Assembly: GCA_964594075.1 (NCBI GenBank)
Contig: CAZQKW010000013.1
Span: 1 to 64,000, forward strand
DNA: 64,000 nt
Origin: CAZQKW01 sp964594075
Lineage (GTDB): Bacteria; Desulfobacterota; WTBG01; CAIYCZ01
Direction: 5' to 3'
Shown: piece by piece, positions 25,388 to 33,551 of the stretch
Layout of the letters: the number at the start of each line of letters is the position of its first letter
How positions within the stretch are numbered: the first letter of the stretch is position 1
Made by a program: the position numbers and the translations under genes
Notes under the pieces: generated by a model
What the model was told of the DNA's origin: nothing
The model's input: the letters and a program-made list of their open reading frames with translations, nothing else
Databases searched by the model: none

Positions 25388-26224
25388 ATGAACAAGTTAC
25401 TCAATCAATTAATTCAATTGCAGGATCTTAACTTTACCCTGGCAGAACAGCAGGCGCTGCTGTCTGATACCTGCTTAATGGAACTGGAAGAATCTATCAA
25501 GGTCCTGTCACAAAATCTTCCCAAACAGATATTGAGCCTCTTTGATACCTTGCAATCCCGATATACAACAGCAGTGGTTCCCGTCACTGGCGGAATTTGT
25601 TCAGGCTGCGGCGTGGCACTACCCACCTCGCAGGCCTATGAATTATATGTGACAAAAGACATTATGCAGTGTCCCCGCTGTGCGCGGATTATTTATCCCG
25701 GCGAGGGATCGCCGCGACAGCTCAAACGCATCACCAAGACTGCCGATAAGCCATCGGCGGGCATTTCGCGCTTCTCTTCAAACCGGCTCATGATCCCTGC
25801 CCTTAAAGCAAAGACGCGCGAAGAGACCCTGAGCGAGTTGATCGGTATCATGGCGACCGAAGGGTTTATAGAAGATCCCAAAAGCCTCATGACAGCCGCG
25901 CTTAACCGTGAAGCGATTGTGCCTACTGCGGTTGAGCATGGCCTGGCTTTTCCGCATGTGCGTGGTGTTGAAGGCGGCGGACTCATATTTTCCCTTGGTA
26001 TTAAAAAACAGGGCATCAAATTTGGCGCACCCAAAGACCGCTTAACCCGCATTATCTTCTTTATAGTTATTCCTTTTGCTGCGAGCGCATTCTATCTGCA
26101 GCTTATTGCGGGGCTCATGGAAACTTTTCGCGAGGCTGATGCGCGGGATAAGCTGCTCGCCGCCAGCACGCAGGATGAAATGTGGAAGGTGCTGACCGCG
26201 CTGACAAAGAAAACCATAAAATAA
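25388..26224 (+). CDS. Zinc-ribbon protein fused to PTS EIIA-2-type domain
   Basis: A 278-residue fusion. Residues 1-55 look helical and coiled-coil-like; GICSGCGVALP and MQCPRCARIIYPGE (about residues 76-108) form a C4 zinc ribbon of the zf-RING_7 type. Residues 140-275 are a PTS fructose/mannitol-type EIIA domain, with HGLAFPHVRG carrying the phosphorylatable His (about residue 195) and FFIVIPFAASAFYLQLI later. EIIA domains fused to other modules act as regulatory phosphate acceptors rather than in sugar uptake. No other PTS gene is in the window. AAAGGAGC lies before the ATG. Confidence 0.85.
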   Translation: MNKLLNQLIQLQDLNFTLAEQQALLSDTCLMELEESIKVLSQNLPKQILSLFDTLQSRYTTAVVPVTGGICSGCGVALPTSQAYELYVTKDIMQCPRCARIIYPGEGSPRQLKRITKTADKPSAGISRFSSNRLMIPALKAKTREETLSELIGIMATEGFIEDPKSLMTAALNREAIVPTAVEHGLAFPHVRGVEGGGLIFSLGIKKQGIKFGAPKDRLTRIIFFIVIPFAASAFYLQLIAGLMETFREADARDKLLAASTQDEMWKVLTALTKKTIK

Positions 26225-26282
26225 AAGGATCCAGAAGCACGGCGGGAGTTAGCTGCCAGCATGCTGTGCGCATCAAATCCAC

Positions 26283-26615
26283 ATGGATTCTGACTCCGGT
26301 ATTCTGAATACTATGTCTGACTATATTCTTACCTATAAAAACAAAACCTTCCAAAATGAAAAGGTTGAGCTTGACGGCGCGCGGTTTGAGAACTGCGACT
26401 TTAACGGTTGCCTGGTTTTGGTGGAAAATGGCGATACCCGGCTAATAAACTGCCGGGTAAATAACTGCAAGCTGGTGCTTAAGGGACATGCATATACTAT
26501 AGCACAAATTATCAACCTGTTTACTAAGGGACGGCCACTCAAAGTAGCGGAGTTTGATGAAACTGGGTCTTTTTTCCCTGGAACTGAGGAAAAATGTTCT
26601 CCCGGCGAGACTTGA
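26283..26615 (+). CDS. Small hypothetical protein, pentapeptide-like
   Basis: A 110-residue protein (or 100 residues from ATG 26313). VELDGARFENCDFNGCLVLV resembles a single pentapeptide-repeat coil, followed by LINCRVNNCKLVLKG. It overlaps the next gene by 22 bases, suggesting coupling with the GGQ protein. Function is not recognisable. Confidence 0.55.
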   Translation: MDSDSGILNTMSDYILTYKNKTFQNEKVELDGARFENCDFNGCLVLVENGDTRLINCRVNNCKLVLKGHAYTIAQIINLFTKGRPLKVAEFDETGSFFPGTEEKCSPGET

Positions 26616-26923
26616 AAATTAGCTTTTACCGCAGTAGCGGCCCTGGCGGCCAGCGTAAAAACAAGGTTGAGACCGCGGTGCGCGCTACCCATATCCCTAC
26701 GGGAATAACCGCAATTGCGACTGAATTCCGTTCCCAGTCCCAAAATCGGGCGCTGGCATTGAAGCGCCTTGAAGAAAAGCTCAAAAAACGATTGCTGCGG
26801 AAAAAGCCGCGGCGCAAGACAGCTGCCCCGCAGGCTGCGATCGAACACCGCCTCACGCAAAAGAAAAAACATGCGGCAAAAAAAATGTTGCGCAAAATTC
26901 AACCCGCTGCATTGGCAGAATAA
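26594..26923 (+). CDS. Stand-alone GGQ release-factor-domain protein
   Basis: A 109-residue protein made of the catalytic domain of class I release factors: SSGPGGQRKNKVETAVRATH holds GGQ, followed by IPTGI and FRSQSQNRALALKRL. The C-terminus is very rich in Lys/Arg, as in ArfB-type ribosome rescue proteins, where a basic tail enters the mRNA channel. The codon-recognition domains are absent. It would hydrolyse peptidyl-tRNA on stalled ribosomes. The gene overlaps the previous one by 22 bases. Confidence 0.85.
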   Translation: MFSRRDLKISFYRSSGPGGQRKNKVETAVRATHIPTGITAIATEFRSQSQNRALALKRLEEKLKKRLLRKKPRRKTAAPQAAIEHRLTQKKKHAAKKMLRKIQPAALAE

Positions 26924-26931
26924 ATTTGTGA

Positions 26932-26958
26932 TTGACAAGACATTTTTTTTATTTTAAT
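26932..26958 (+). promoter_or_regulatory. Candidate promoter of the efflux operon
   Basis: TTGACA at 26932-26937 and TTTAAT at 26953-26958 (5 of 6), with a short 15-base spacer. It lies just upstream of the palindromic operator at 26962. Confidence 0.45.
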
Positions 26959-26961
26959 TCT

Positions 26962-26979
26962 TTACCTACCGGTAAGTAA
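26962..26979. promoter_or_regulatory. Putative TetR operator palindrome
   Basis: TTACCTACCGGTAAGTAA matches its reverse complement in 16 of 18 positions, centred on ACCGGT. It lies between the candidate -10 box and the start of the TetR gene, so binding would block transcription of the regulator and the efflux genes. Autoregulation of this kind is usual for TetR repressors. Confidence 0.65.
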
Positions 26980-26986
26980 GTAAATT

Positions 26987-27583
26987 ATGCATATGGGACA
27001 TTCATCAAAAGATAAAATTATCAAGGCTGCCATACGGGTCTTTTCAAAAAAAGGCTACGACGGCGCCTCAATGCGGGAGATCGCGGCTGCAGCCCGGCTC
27101 ACCAAGCCGATGATTTACTACTATTTCAAAAATAAAAAATGCCTTTACCGGTATCTCTTGGAAAACCACATTGAAACCTTGCAGCAGGGGTTGTTTTCCA
27201 TATTACAGTCGCAGCAGGACCCCGTTACTATTTTGGGACGCATCATTGACTTTTACGATGAAACGTTCCGCAGCAATCCGGAGATGTTTTACCTGATTCA
27301 ACGTGAAACCACGGGAGAAGGTCGTTTTGTCGAACTGCTGACAAAAAAATATTTTTCTGAAATACACCTGCGCATGACCCAGTTTTTTCAACATGGCATC
27401 CTGCAGGGTGCATTTCGGCCATCAATACATCCTGCTTTATGTTCATTATCGCTGGTCGCCATTCTCATGTTTCATTTTTCTCAAGGCACGGTGGTTCAGC
27501 ATCTCTTGCAAACGGTATTCAACGACATGTTTGCACCTGATGCAATTCATGCTCATATTATGAGCCTTTTCACTGTTGGCTAA
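26987..27583 (+). CDS. TetR-family transcriptional regulator
   Basis: A 198-residue repressor. The N-terminal helix-turn-helix is KDKIIKAAIRVFSKKGYDGA, SMREIAAAARLTKPMIYYYF, KNKKCLYRYLL, as in TetR proteins; the rest is a ligand-binding helical domain. It is the first gene of an EmrA-EmrB-TolC efflux set and has a palindrome immediately upstream. ATG at 26987 or 26993 could be used; neither has a clear ribosome site. Confidence 0.93.
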   Translation: MHMGHSSKDKIIKAAIRVFSKKGYDGASMREIAAAARLTKPMIYYYFKNKKCLYRYLLENHIETLQQGLFSILQSQQDPVTILGRIIDFYDETFRSNPEMFYLIQRETTGEGRFVELLTKKYFSEIHLRMTQFFQHGILQGAFRPSIHPALCSLSLVAILMFHFSQGTVVQHLLQTVFNDMFAPDAIHAHIMSLFTVG

Positions 27584-27608
27584 AGGATTTTTAGAAGGAG
27601 CCGGAACG

Positions 27609-28718
27609 ATGGATATGAAATTAAATTGGAACGGAATGAGCTTGCGGAACAAAAGCGCCGCTGTGATCGGCTGTGCAGTGCTGCTGGCGGTGCTCATCGG
27701 CGGCGGTAAATGGCTCTATTACCGATTTACTCACGCAATTACCGACGATGCCTTTGTAGAGTCTGACCTCATTAATGTAAGTCCGCGTGTTCCAGGCCAT
27801 ATTAAGGAACTTCTGGTGGATGAATCGGACAGTATCTCAAAAGGCCAGATTCTCGCCCTTCTGGACCCCTCTGATTATCAAGCGCAGGTTGAAATGTATG
27901 AGGCCAAGCTTGACCAGATTAAAAAGGCTGTTGATGTGACGAGGACAACCCTGCAAAAAACCCGGGAGATGGTTGCGCACGATATTGCCATTGCTGATGA
28001 GGGAATTAGACAATCACAGGCAACGCTTGAAAAAGCGCGTGCCGATTATAATCAGGTGCAGAAAGATTATCCGCGCATTGAAAATTTATATAAATCAAAA
28101 AGCGTTCCCAAAGCACGCTTCGATCTGATTCAGGCTCAGAGAGATGCTGCGGCAGCGGGGGTAAAGGCTGCCAGTGCCGCGGTAGAAGCTGCTAAAAAAG
28201 CCCAGCAAAAGGCTATTTCTGCCAAGCTGACGGTGACTGAACTGGAAAAGACCCTGGCAGCCCAGGAACAATCAATCAAGGAAACCGAAAAAGCGCTGGC
28301 AATTGCCCAGCTCAATCTTGAACACACCCGCATAAAAAGCCCGGTAAACGGCACCGTCGCAAAGAAATTTATTTTTGCCGGCGACTATGCCAACCCTGGA
28401 TACCCGATATTCAGCGTCTATGACACTGATAATGTTTTTGTCCGCGCTCACCTTGAAGAAACTAAAATGAAAGGGGTGCAACTCGGCCAGATGGTTGATT
28501 TGGATGTGGATGCATACCCGCGCAAAACATTTCGCGGAAAAGTCATAAAAATCGGTGAAGCTTCGGGAGCGAAATTTATGCTTATTCCCCGCGATACTAC
28601 CACCGGTGAATTCACCAAGGTAGTGCAGCGGATACCTATCAAAATCGCAATTCTTAATGATACCGAACGCGTGTTAAAGCCCGGTTACTCGGTAACGATT
28701 GGTATTAAACTCAACTAA
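27609..28718 (+). CDS. EmrA/HlyD-family membrane fusion protein
   Basis: A 369-residue periplasmic adaptor. One N-terminal membrane anchor (about residues 20-38) is followed by DDAFVESDLINVSPRVPGHI (lipoyl/barrel-sandwich half), a long coiled coil rich in Ala, Gln, Lys (about residues 95-230), and LEHTRIKSPVNGTV, closing the sandwich. It bridges the inner membrane pump and the outer membrane channel. The start at 27609 has AAGGAG 9 bases upstream. Confidence 0.93.
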   Translation: MDMKLNWNGMSLRNKSAAVIGCAVLLAVLIGGGKWLYYRFTHAITDDAFVESDLINVSPRVPGHIKELLVDESDSISKGQILALLDPSDYQAQVEMYEAKLDQIKKAVDVTRTTLQKTREMVAHDIAIADEGIRQSQATLEKARADYNQVQKDYPRIENLYKSKSVPKARFDLIQAQRDAAAAGVKAASAAVEAAKKAQQKAISAKLTVTELEKTLAAQEQSIKETEKALAIAQLNLEHTRIKSPVNGTVAKKFIFAGDYANPGYPIFSVYDTDNVFVRAHLEETKMKGVQLGQMVDLDVDAYPRKTFRGKVIKIGEASGAKFMLIPRDTTTGEFTKVVQRIPIKIAILNDTERVLKPGYSVTIGIKLN

Positions 28719-28762
28719 CGACCAGTGCGTGGGTTATAGAAAGAGGGTCAAATACTGCCACT

Positions 28763-30301
28763 ATGAATAAATGGTTAGCTACCGTTATTGTTATGATTGG
28801 CATTTTTATCGCCCTGCTTGATGCCACCATTGTTGATATTGTTCTGCCCAAAATGATGTCTTCGCTCAATACCGACACCTACGGCGTTCAATGGGTGGTT
28901 ATTTCCTATCTGACGGCCGCAGCCATTGCCATGACCAGCGTTGAATGGCTGGGCGCAAAAATTGGCCACCGCAACACCTATCTCCTTGGACTGGTCATCT
29001 TTACCTTTTTTTCTGCCCTCTGCGGTCAGGCAAGCAGCATCGGTTTTATGAATTTTTCGCGCTTTATGCAGGGGCTGGGCGAAGGCATTATTGTTCCCAT
29101 TGGCATGACTATTCTCTGCGAGGTGTTTCCCGATGAGGAGCGCGGCACGGCACTGGGGGTTTATGGACTGGGTGCAAGCTGCGCGCCGGCGCTGGGACCA
29201 ACCCTGGGCGGCATTATTACTGAACATTTGAGCTGGCGGTGGATTTTTTATGTAAATCTTCCCATCGGCATCGTCGGCATCTTTCTTACCATTGTGCTGC
29301 TGCGCGAAACCAGCCCCGATCATGAAAAACCGCGCCGTTTTGACCTCCTCGGTTTTCTCTGTATGGCGATTGCGTTCGGTTCCCTGATCACATTTCTGAG
29401 CAAAGGTCAGGAAAAAGGCTGGCTGCAGTCTGATTATATTTTGTCCCTGATGGCAGTGTTCGTAATCAGCTTTCCCCTGTTTATCGCTCTGCAGTTAAAA
29501 CGCCCTGACCCGCTGTTTGATCTGCGGGTTTTTCGCTATCGCGATTTTACTTTAAGTATTATTTGCATGTTTATTTTCAGCATGTCCATCTATGGCATTT
29601 TTCTATTGTTTCCCATGTATCTTGAACGCTTCAGGCAGTTTACCACGCTTACCGCCGGCCTCACGATGTTGCCCGGATCAATTCTTGCCGGTTTGGGCGT
29701 TCTGGCTGCAGGAATATTGAGCGACAAATACAGTCCCCGAAAATTATTTCTAACCTCATCAGGGCTCATGATTATTGCGTGTTGGAACCTCAGCCGCATT
29801 GATCTTTATACGGAACGCAGCACGGTCATATGGTATTGGCTGCTGTGGAATGTTCCCATGGCGTTCTGTTTTCCTCCTATACAACAGATAGGCTTTAATG
29901 AAGTTCCCCGCGCGCAGCTTAACCTGGTATCGTGCGCCCAGAACGTCTCGCGGCTCCTTGCGGGCAGCATCGGTACCGCTATTGCCGTTACCATTATGGA
30001 ACGGCGGGCAGACAGCTATTTTGAATCATTCAGCAGACATATTGAGTACGGAAATGTCGCAGCCATGAATACCCTGCGAGCCCTGTCCGGCTATCTCTAC
30101 TCCCAGGGAACACCCCTGCTTCTTATAGAAAAAAAGGGCCTGAAAATGCTTGAGCTTTTCACCACCGCACAATCTTACAGCTATGCGATACAGAGCGGCA
30201 TTATGTGGTTGGGCTTGATAGTTATTGCGGTCGTTATGTTCGGACTGTTTGTGCGCGAGCCGCACAGAAATAATGGCGCAGTGAAGGTTGCGCTCCATTA
30301 A
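28763..30301 (+). CDS. EmrB/QacA-type MFS efflux pump (DHA2, 14 TM)
   Basis: A 512-residue carrier. LDATIVDIVLPKM near residue 20 is the DHA2 motif; RFMQGLGEGIIVPIG and GPTLGGIITEHLSWRWIFYV are motifs of this family. It takes drugs or other hydrophobic compounds and hands them to the EmrA-like adaptor encoded 44 bases upstream. Confidence 0.93.
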   Translation: MNKWLATVIVMIGIFIALLDATIVDIVLPKMMSSLNTDTYGVQWVVISYLTAAAIAMTSVEWLGAKIGHRNTYLLGLVIFTFFSALCGQASSIGFMNFSRFMQGLGEGIIVPIGMTILCEVFPDEERGTALGVYGLGASCAPALGPTLGGIITEHLSWRWIFYVNLPIGIVGIFLTIVLLRETSPDHEKPRRFDLLGFLCMAIAFGSLITFLSKGQEKGWLQSDYILSLMAVFVISFPLFIALQLKRPDPLFDLRVFRYRDFTLSIICMFIFSMSIYGIFLLFPMYLERFRQFTTLTAGLTMLPGSILAGLGVLAAGILSDKYSPRKLFLTSSGLMIIACWNLSRIDLYTERSTVIWYWLLWNVPMAFCFPPIQQIGFNEVPRAQLNLVSCAQNVSRLLAGSIGTAIAVTIMERRADSYFESFSRHIEYGNVAAMNTLRALSGYLYSQGTPLLLIEKKGLKMLELFTTAQSYSYAIQSGIMWLGLIVIAVVMFGLFVREPHRNNGAVKVALH

Positions 30302-30415
30302 TGGGTAAAAAGGATAAAAGCACAAAGGTGGAACGGTTAAGCGCGACCAACCCGCAGATAGCTCGTGTGCTTCTGCGCCGGTCCACTTTTTAACCGGTAA
30401 TAAAGGAGTTCTCAC

Positions 30416-31771
30416 ATGTTAGGAAAGCAAAACATAGCCGGCAGTGTTTGTGCCGCAATTCTATTGTGCTGCAGTATTGTTGGTGCTGAAGAGCACGCCC
30501 GCGAGCTGACACTGGATAAGGCTATTGCCATTGCCCTTGAACGCAGTCCGATGCTCACTGCCGCTGCGCTGGGCATTACAGAAGCCAGCCACCGGCAGGA
30601 GGCCGCCCGTGCCGACTTTTTTCCCAAGCTGGGCACCGATTATTCCTATACCAAGCTTGATGAACCGCCTGAGATGCGGTTTGTTTCAACGCAGAATTCT
30701 GCCCTGCAAAGTCTGATGACGGGGAATAAGGTGCAAGTCGGACCGGGCAAGGTTTATAATTTTCGCGCCGGTCTGATTCAACCGCTTTTTACCGGCGGTG
30801 CTTTGCTCAATCAATATCGGTTAGAACAGCTTGGCGTTGATGTGGCAAAGGCACGCAAGCTGGTTATCCAAGAGGATATAATTTTAGCGGTTAAAGATTC
30901 ATACTTTACCATTCTGAAGGCAGAAAAAATGCGCGCTGTCGCAGCCCAGACCGTCAAGCAGATTCAAGATCATGAACGGGTCGCGCGTAATTTTTTCGAG
31001 CAGGAAATGATTGCCAAAAATGATCTTCTCGAAGCACAGGTGCGCCTTGCACAAGCGCAGCAGGACTTGATACGCGCAGACAATGGTGTGGCACTTGCCA
31101 CGTCAGCACTGAATACGGTTCTGCATCAGGACATCAATACCCCGGTCAGGGTTGTAGACATCGTTACCGATGCGCCAATCCGCCTGTCTTTAACTGACTG
31201 CCAGATGCGCGCCCTGCAGAACCGCCCCCTGCTGCGGGAAATTGACTTCACCATACAACAGGCAGAGCGCGGCGTGGCACTGGCAAAAAGCGGTTATGCG
31301 CCCAAATCATACCTGGTTTACAATTACAACCTTCAGGGAGATCAGCCGGCGGTAAACGGCACTGATTTTCAAAAAGCCGCTTCGTGGGATGTGACCGTCA
31401 ACTTGCACTGGACATTCTGGGAATGGGGTAAAACCTATCACCAGGTTGGAGAGCATCGGATAAAACTGCAACGCGCGCAGGAAGTCCGCAAGGAAACGGT
31501 TGACCGTATAGCATTGGAAGTAAAATCTGCTTACCTTGATACGCAGGAAACATATAAAAACATCAGCGTTGCCCGCGACGCCATTGTGCAGGCTGAAGAA
31601 AATTTTCGCATCAATAAGGAGCGTTTCGACCAGCAAATGGCAACCACCACCGAAGTGCTTGATGCGCAAACCCTGCTTTCACAGGCATACATGAACTATA
31701 ATAATACATTGTGTGATTATAATATAAACCGGGCAAAACTTGAAAAGGCAATAGGCCAAAGACTAAACTAA
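30416..31771 (+). CDS. TolC-family outer membrane efflux protein
   Basis: A 451-residue protein with a signal peptide (residues 1-24, ending near VGA-EEH). LTLDKAIAIALERSPML and the later VRLAQAQQDLIRADNGVALA and LDAQTLLSQAYMNYNNTLCD are the two helical hairpin repeats of TolC. It completes a tripartite system with the EmrA- and EmrB-like proteins. AAAGGAG lies before the ATG. Confidence 0.93.
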   Translation: MLGKQNIAGSVCAAILLCCSIVGAEEHARELTLDKAIAIALERSPMLTAAALGITEASHRQEAARADFFPKLGTDYSYTKLDEPPEMRFVSTQNSALQSLMTGNKVQVGPGKVYNFRAGLIQPLFTGGALLNQYRLEQLGVDVAKARKLVIQEDIILAVKDSYFTILKAEKMRAVAAQTVKQIQDHERVARNFFEQEMIAKNDLLEAQVRLAQAQQDLIRADNGVALATSALNTVLHQDINTPVRVVDIVTDAPIRLSLTDCQMRALQNRPLLREIDFTIQQAERGVALAKSGYAPKSYLVYNYNLQGDQPAVNGTDFQKAASWDVTVNLHWTFWEWGKTYHQVGEHRIKLQRAQEVRKETVDRIALEVKSAYLDTQETYKNISVARDAIVQAEENFRINKERFDQQMATTTEVLDAQTLLSQAYMNYNNTLCDYNINRAKLEKAIGQRLN

Positions 31772-31806
31772 GCTCTGCACATCCGTCTGGTTCTCCGGTG
31801 AGAAAA

Positions 31807-31936
31807 TCAGGAACTTACCCAAAATATTTTATTGCTGAGGATGAAGAAGCGTCTGGGGGTTTTCTTATAACGGCACCTGCCGTGTTCACGGCGCGGACAG
31901 TTGTGTTGTGGCGCTGAAAAACCTTCCAGACGCTTC
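31807..31936 (+). repeat. Dispersed intergenic repeat with inverted end
   Basis: TCAGGAACTTACCCAAAATA, TTTTATTGCTGAGGATGAAG, AAGCGTCTGGGGG (31807-31860), with the inverse CCAGACGCTTC at 31926-31936, giving a stem of about 11 bp around an 80-base loop. Related copies are at 45882-45945 and 59601-59656. It lies in the 344-base gap 31772-32115, which has no gene. Confidence 0.65.
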
Positions 31937-32115
31937 TGTGTGAATGTTTCACATGATACCCATTGCGTATTGGTGTTCGCATGCGGGGTGCCTGAACTGC
32001 TGGGCTTATTTTTGGAGAAAGGCCGGTGAGAAAAGCTCTTGACCGAGGCGGAAATTTAATTTTATAATATTTCAAAATGTAACTAATTGCGGCGCCCGTG
32101 AAAGGAGAGGCTCTC

Positions 32116-33447
32116 ATGTTTGATTATGATGTTGCCGTTGTCGGATGCGGCCCGGCGGGACTCATGGCAGCCACAGAGCTCAAAAAGGCTGGCATCAGCG
32201 TCGTGGGCATAGATAAAAAACCTGACCTGTCTAAAAACATCCGCAGTGCATCGGGATACTTCATTACTGACCAGGAGATGAACGGCGAATTCATCACCCT
32301 GGAACCCCGGGGGAAAACCACGCAGATTAATTATAGGAAATGCGGATTTTCTGTGGCCTATTCCGGGACACTGGAACCCATCCACCACTCGCATATTGTT
32401 TCTCATTCGCAGAAGCATTTGCAGATAACCAGCACTAAAAAACCCCTGTTTCATCTTTTCAATCCCACGCGCTGGCTTGCAGACCGCTATCAGGAGGCGC
32501 AGGCTGCTGGTGTTCCGTTCCTGACCAATACGCTGGCCCTGCGGGTAAAAGATTGTGCGGACGGCGTTGAGGTAACCCTGCGCAAAAATGGCCTAACCCG
32601 CACACTCAGGACACGTAAACTACTGGCTGCAGACGGGCTGCAGTCGCGCATTGCGCAGGGTTTAGGATTTAACCGGGGAAGGGCTTTTTTCGGCAAGGGC
32701 TGCACTGTGGAATATGAAATGGACCACCTGGATGTGCCGTTCGATCGCGGTGACATTTTTATTTTTGGCGAAAAAAACATCGGCCTTTCTGCAGCGGTCA
32801 TTATGATACCCAGCATGCGCAGCCAAACAGCCTACCGAATCGAAACCCTGTCGCCCATTCCAGCAGAAAGCGCATCAAAGATTATAGAATTCTTTACGCA
32901 GCGGGGTGCGCTGTCTGCGTGGTTCAAAAAGGCGAGACTGCTGGAAAAAACCGGCGCCATTGTGGGCATCGCCGAATCTATCAAAACACCCTACCGGGGG
33001 AATGTACTTCTGGTGAGCGACGCTGCCGCCTTTGCCGAATGCCTGTATCAGGGAGCAACCATGTGCGGTTACATGGCAGCACGGGCAGTGGCTGATGAGC
33101 TGTCGGGCACAAATGGCTTTGCGAACTATACCAACTGGTGGAATAGCACTTTTGAATGGAACCGTAATCCCCTGCGCATGGCTGACTATACTAAACGCTC
33201 GCTTATCTTCCGGTTTATCACGCCGGAGGAACTTGACCTGCTGTTTGATCGCGGCGCCCAACAGCCGCTGGTAGCTGAAACAATGGAGGCAAATCCCTAT
33301 GACTACACAAATGCGTTAGTGGATTATTTCCTCACGCTTCCCGATTTGCCGCGCCCGCTCATAGAAAAGCTCAAAATCATGCGCACTGCGGACATGGGCA
33401 CGTGGGCAAGCCTGGTGGCACGGGCAAAGGAAAAAATGGCGAAATAA
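32116..33447 (+). CDS. FAD-dependent oxidoreductase, geranylgeranyl reductase family (paralog 3)
   Basis: A 443-residue flavoprotein. YDVAVVGCGPAG at residues 4-15, LLAADGLQSRIAQGLG, and VLLVSDAAAFAECLYQGA form the FAD-binding set. It has GFSVAYSG at the position of the shared family motif, but the Cys-rich patch of the other two paralogs reads IRSASGYF here. AAGGAGAGG precedes ATG 32116; an earlier ATG at 32098 is less likely. It stands alone, followed by a convergent gene. Substrate unknown. Confidence 0.85.
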   Translation: MFDYDVAVVGCGPAGLMAATELKKAGISVVGIDKKPDLSKNIRSASGYFITDQEMNGEFITLEPRGKTTQINYRKCGFSVAYSGTLEPIHHSHIVSHSQKHLQITSTKKPLFHLFNPTRWLADRYQEAQAAGVPFLTNTLALRVKDCADGVEVTLRKNGLTRTLRTRKLLAADGLQSRIAQGLGFNRGRAFFGKGCTVEYEMDHLDVPFDRGDIFIFGEKNIGLSAAVIMIPSMRSQTAYRIETLSPIPAESASKIIEFFTQRGALSAWFKKARLLEKTGAIVGIAESIKTPYRGNVLLVSDAAAFAECLYQGATMCGYMAARAVADELSGTNGFANYTNWWNSTFEWNRNPLRMADYTKRSLIFRFITPEELDLLFDRGAQQPLVAETMEANPYDYTNALVDYFLTLPDLPRPLIEKLKIMRTADMGTWASLVARAKEKMAK

Positions 33448-33551
33448 TGCGCTGGATCAAGAATTCAAGGGGCTATGGATTGAGCGAATTTATCGCCTTA
33501 CGTGACAATCTGCTGGCTTCCGTAATCTTTATTCTTAAATCTGCGTTTGTT

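Noticed and set aside
31840..31940. CRISPR repeat (recurring GAAGCGTCTGGGG)
   Set aside because: Copies are 14 kb apart and not in an array with regular spacers; no cas genes are present.
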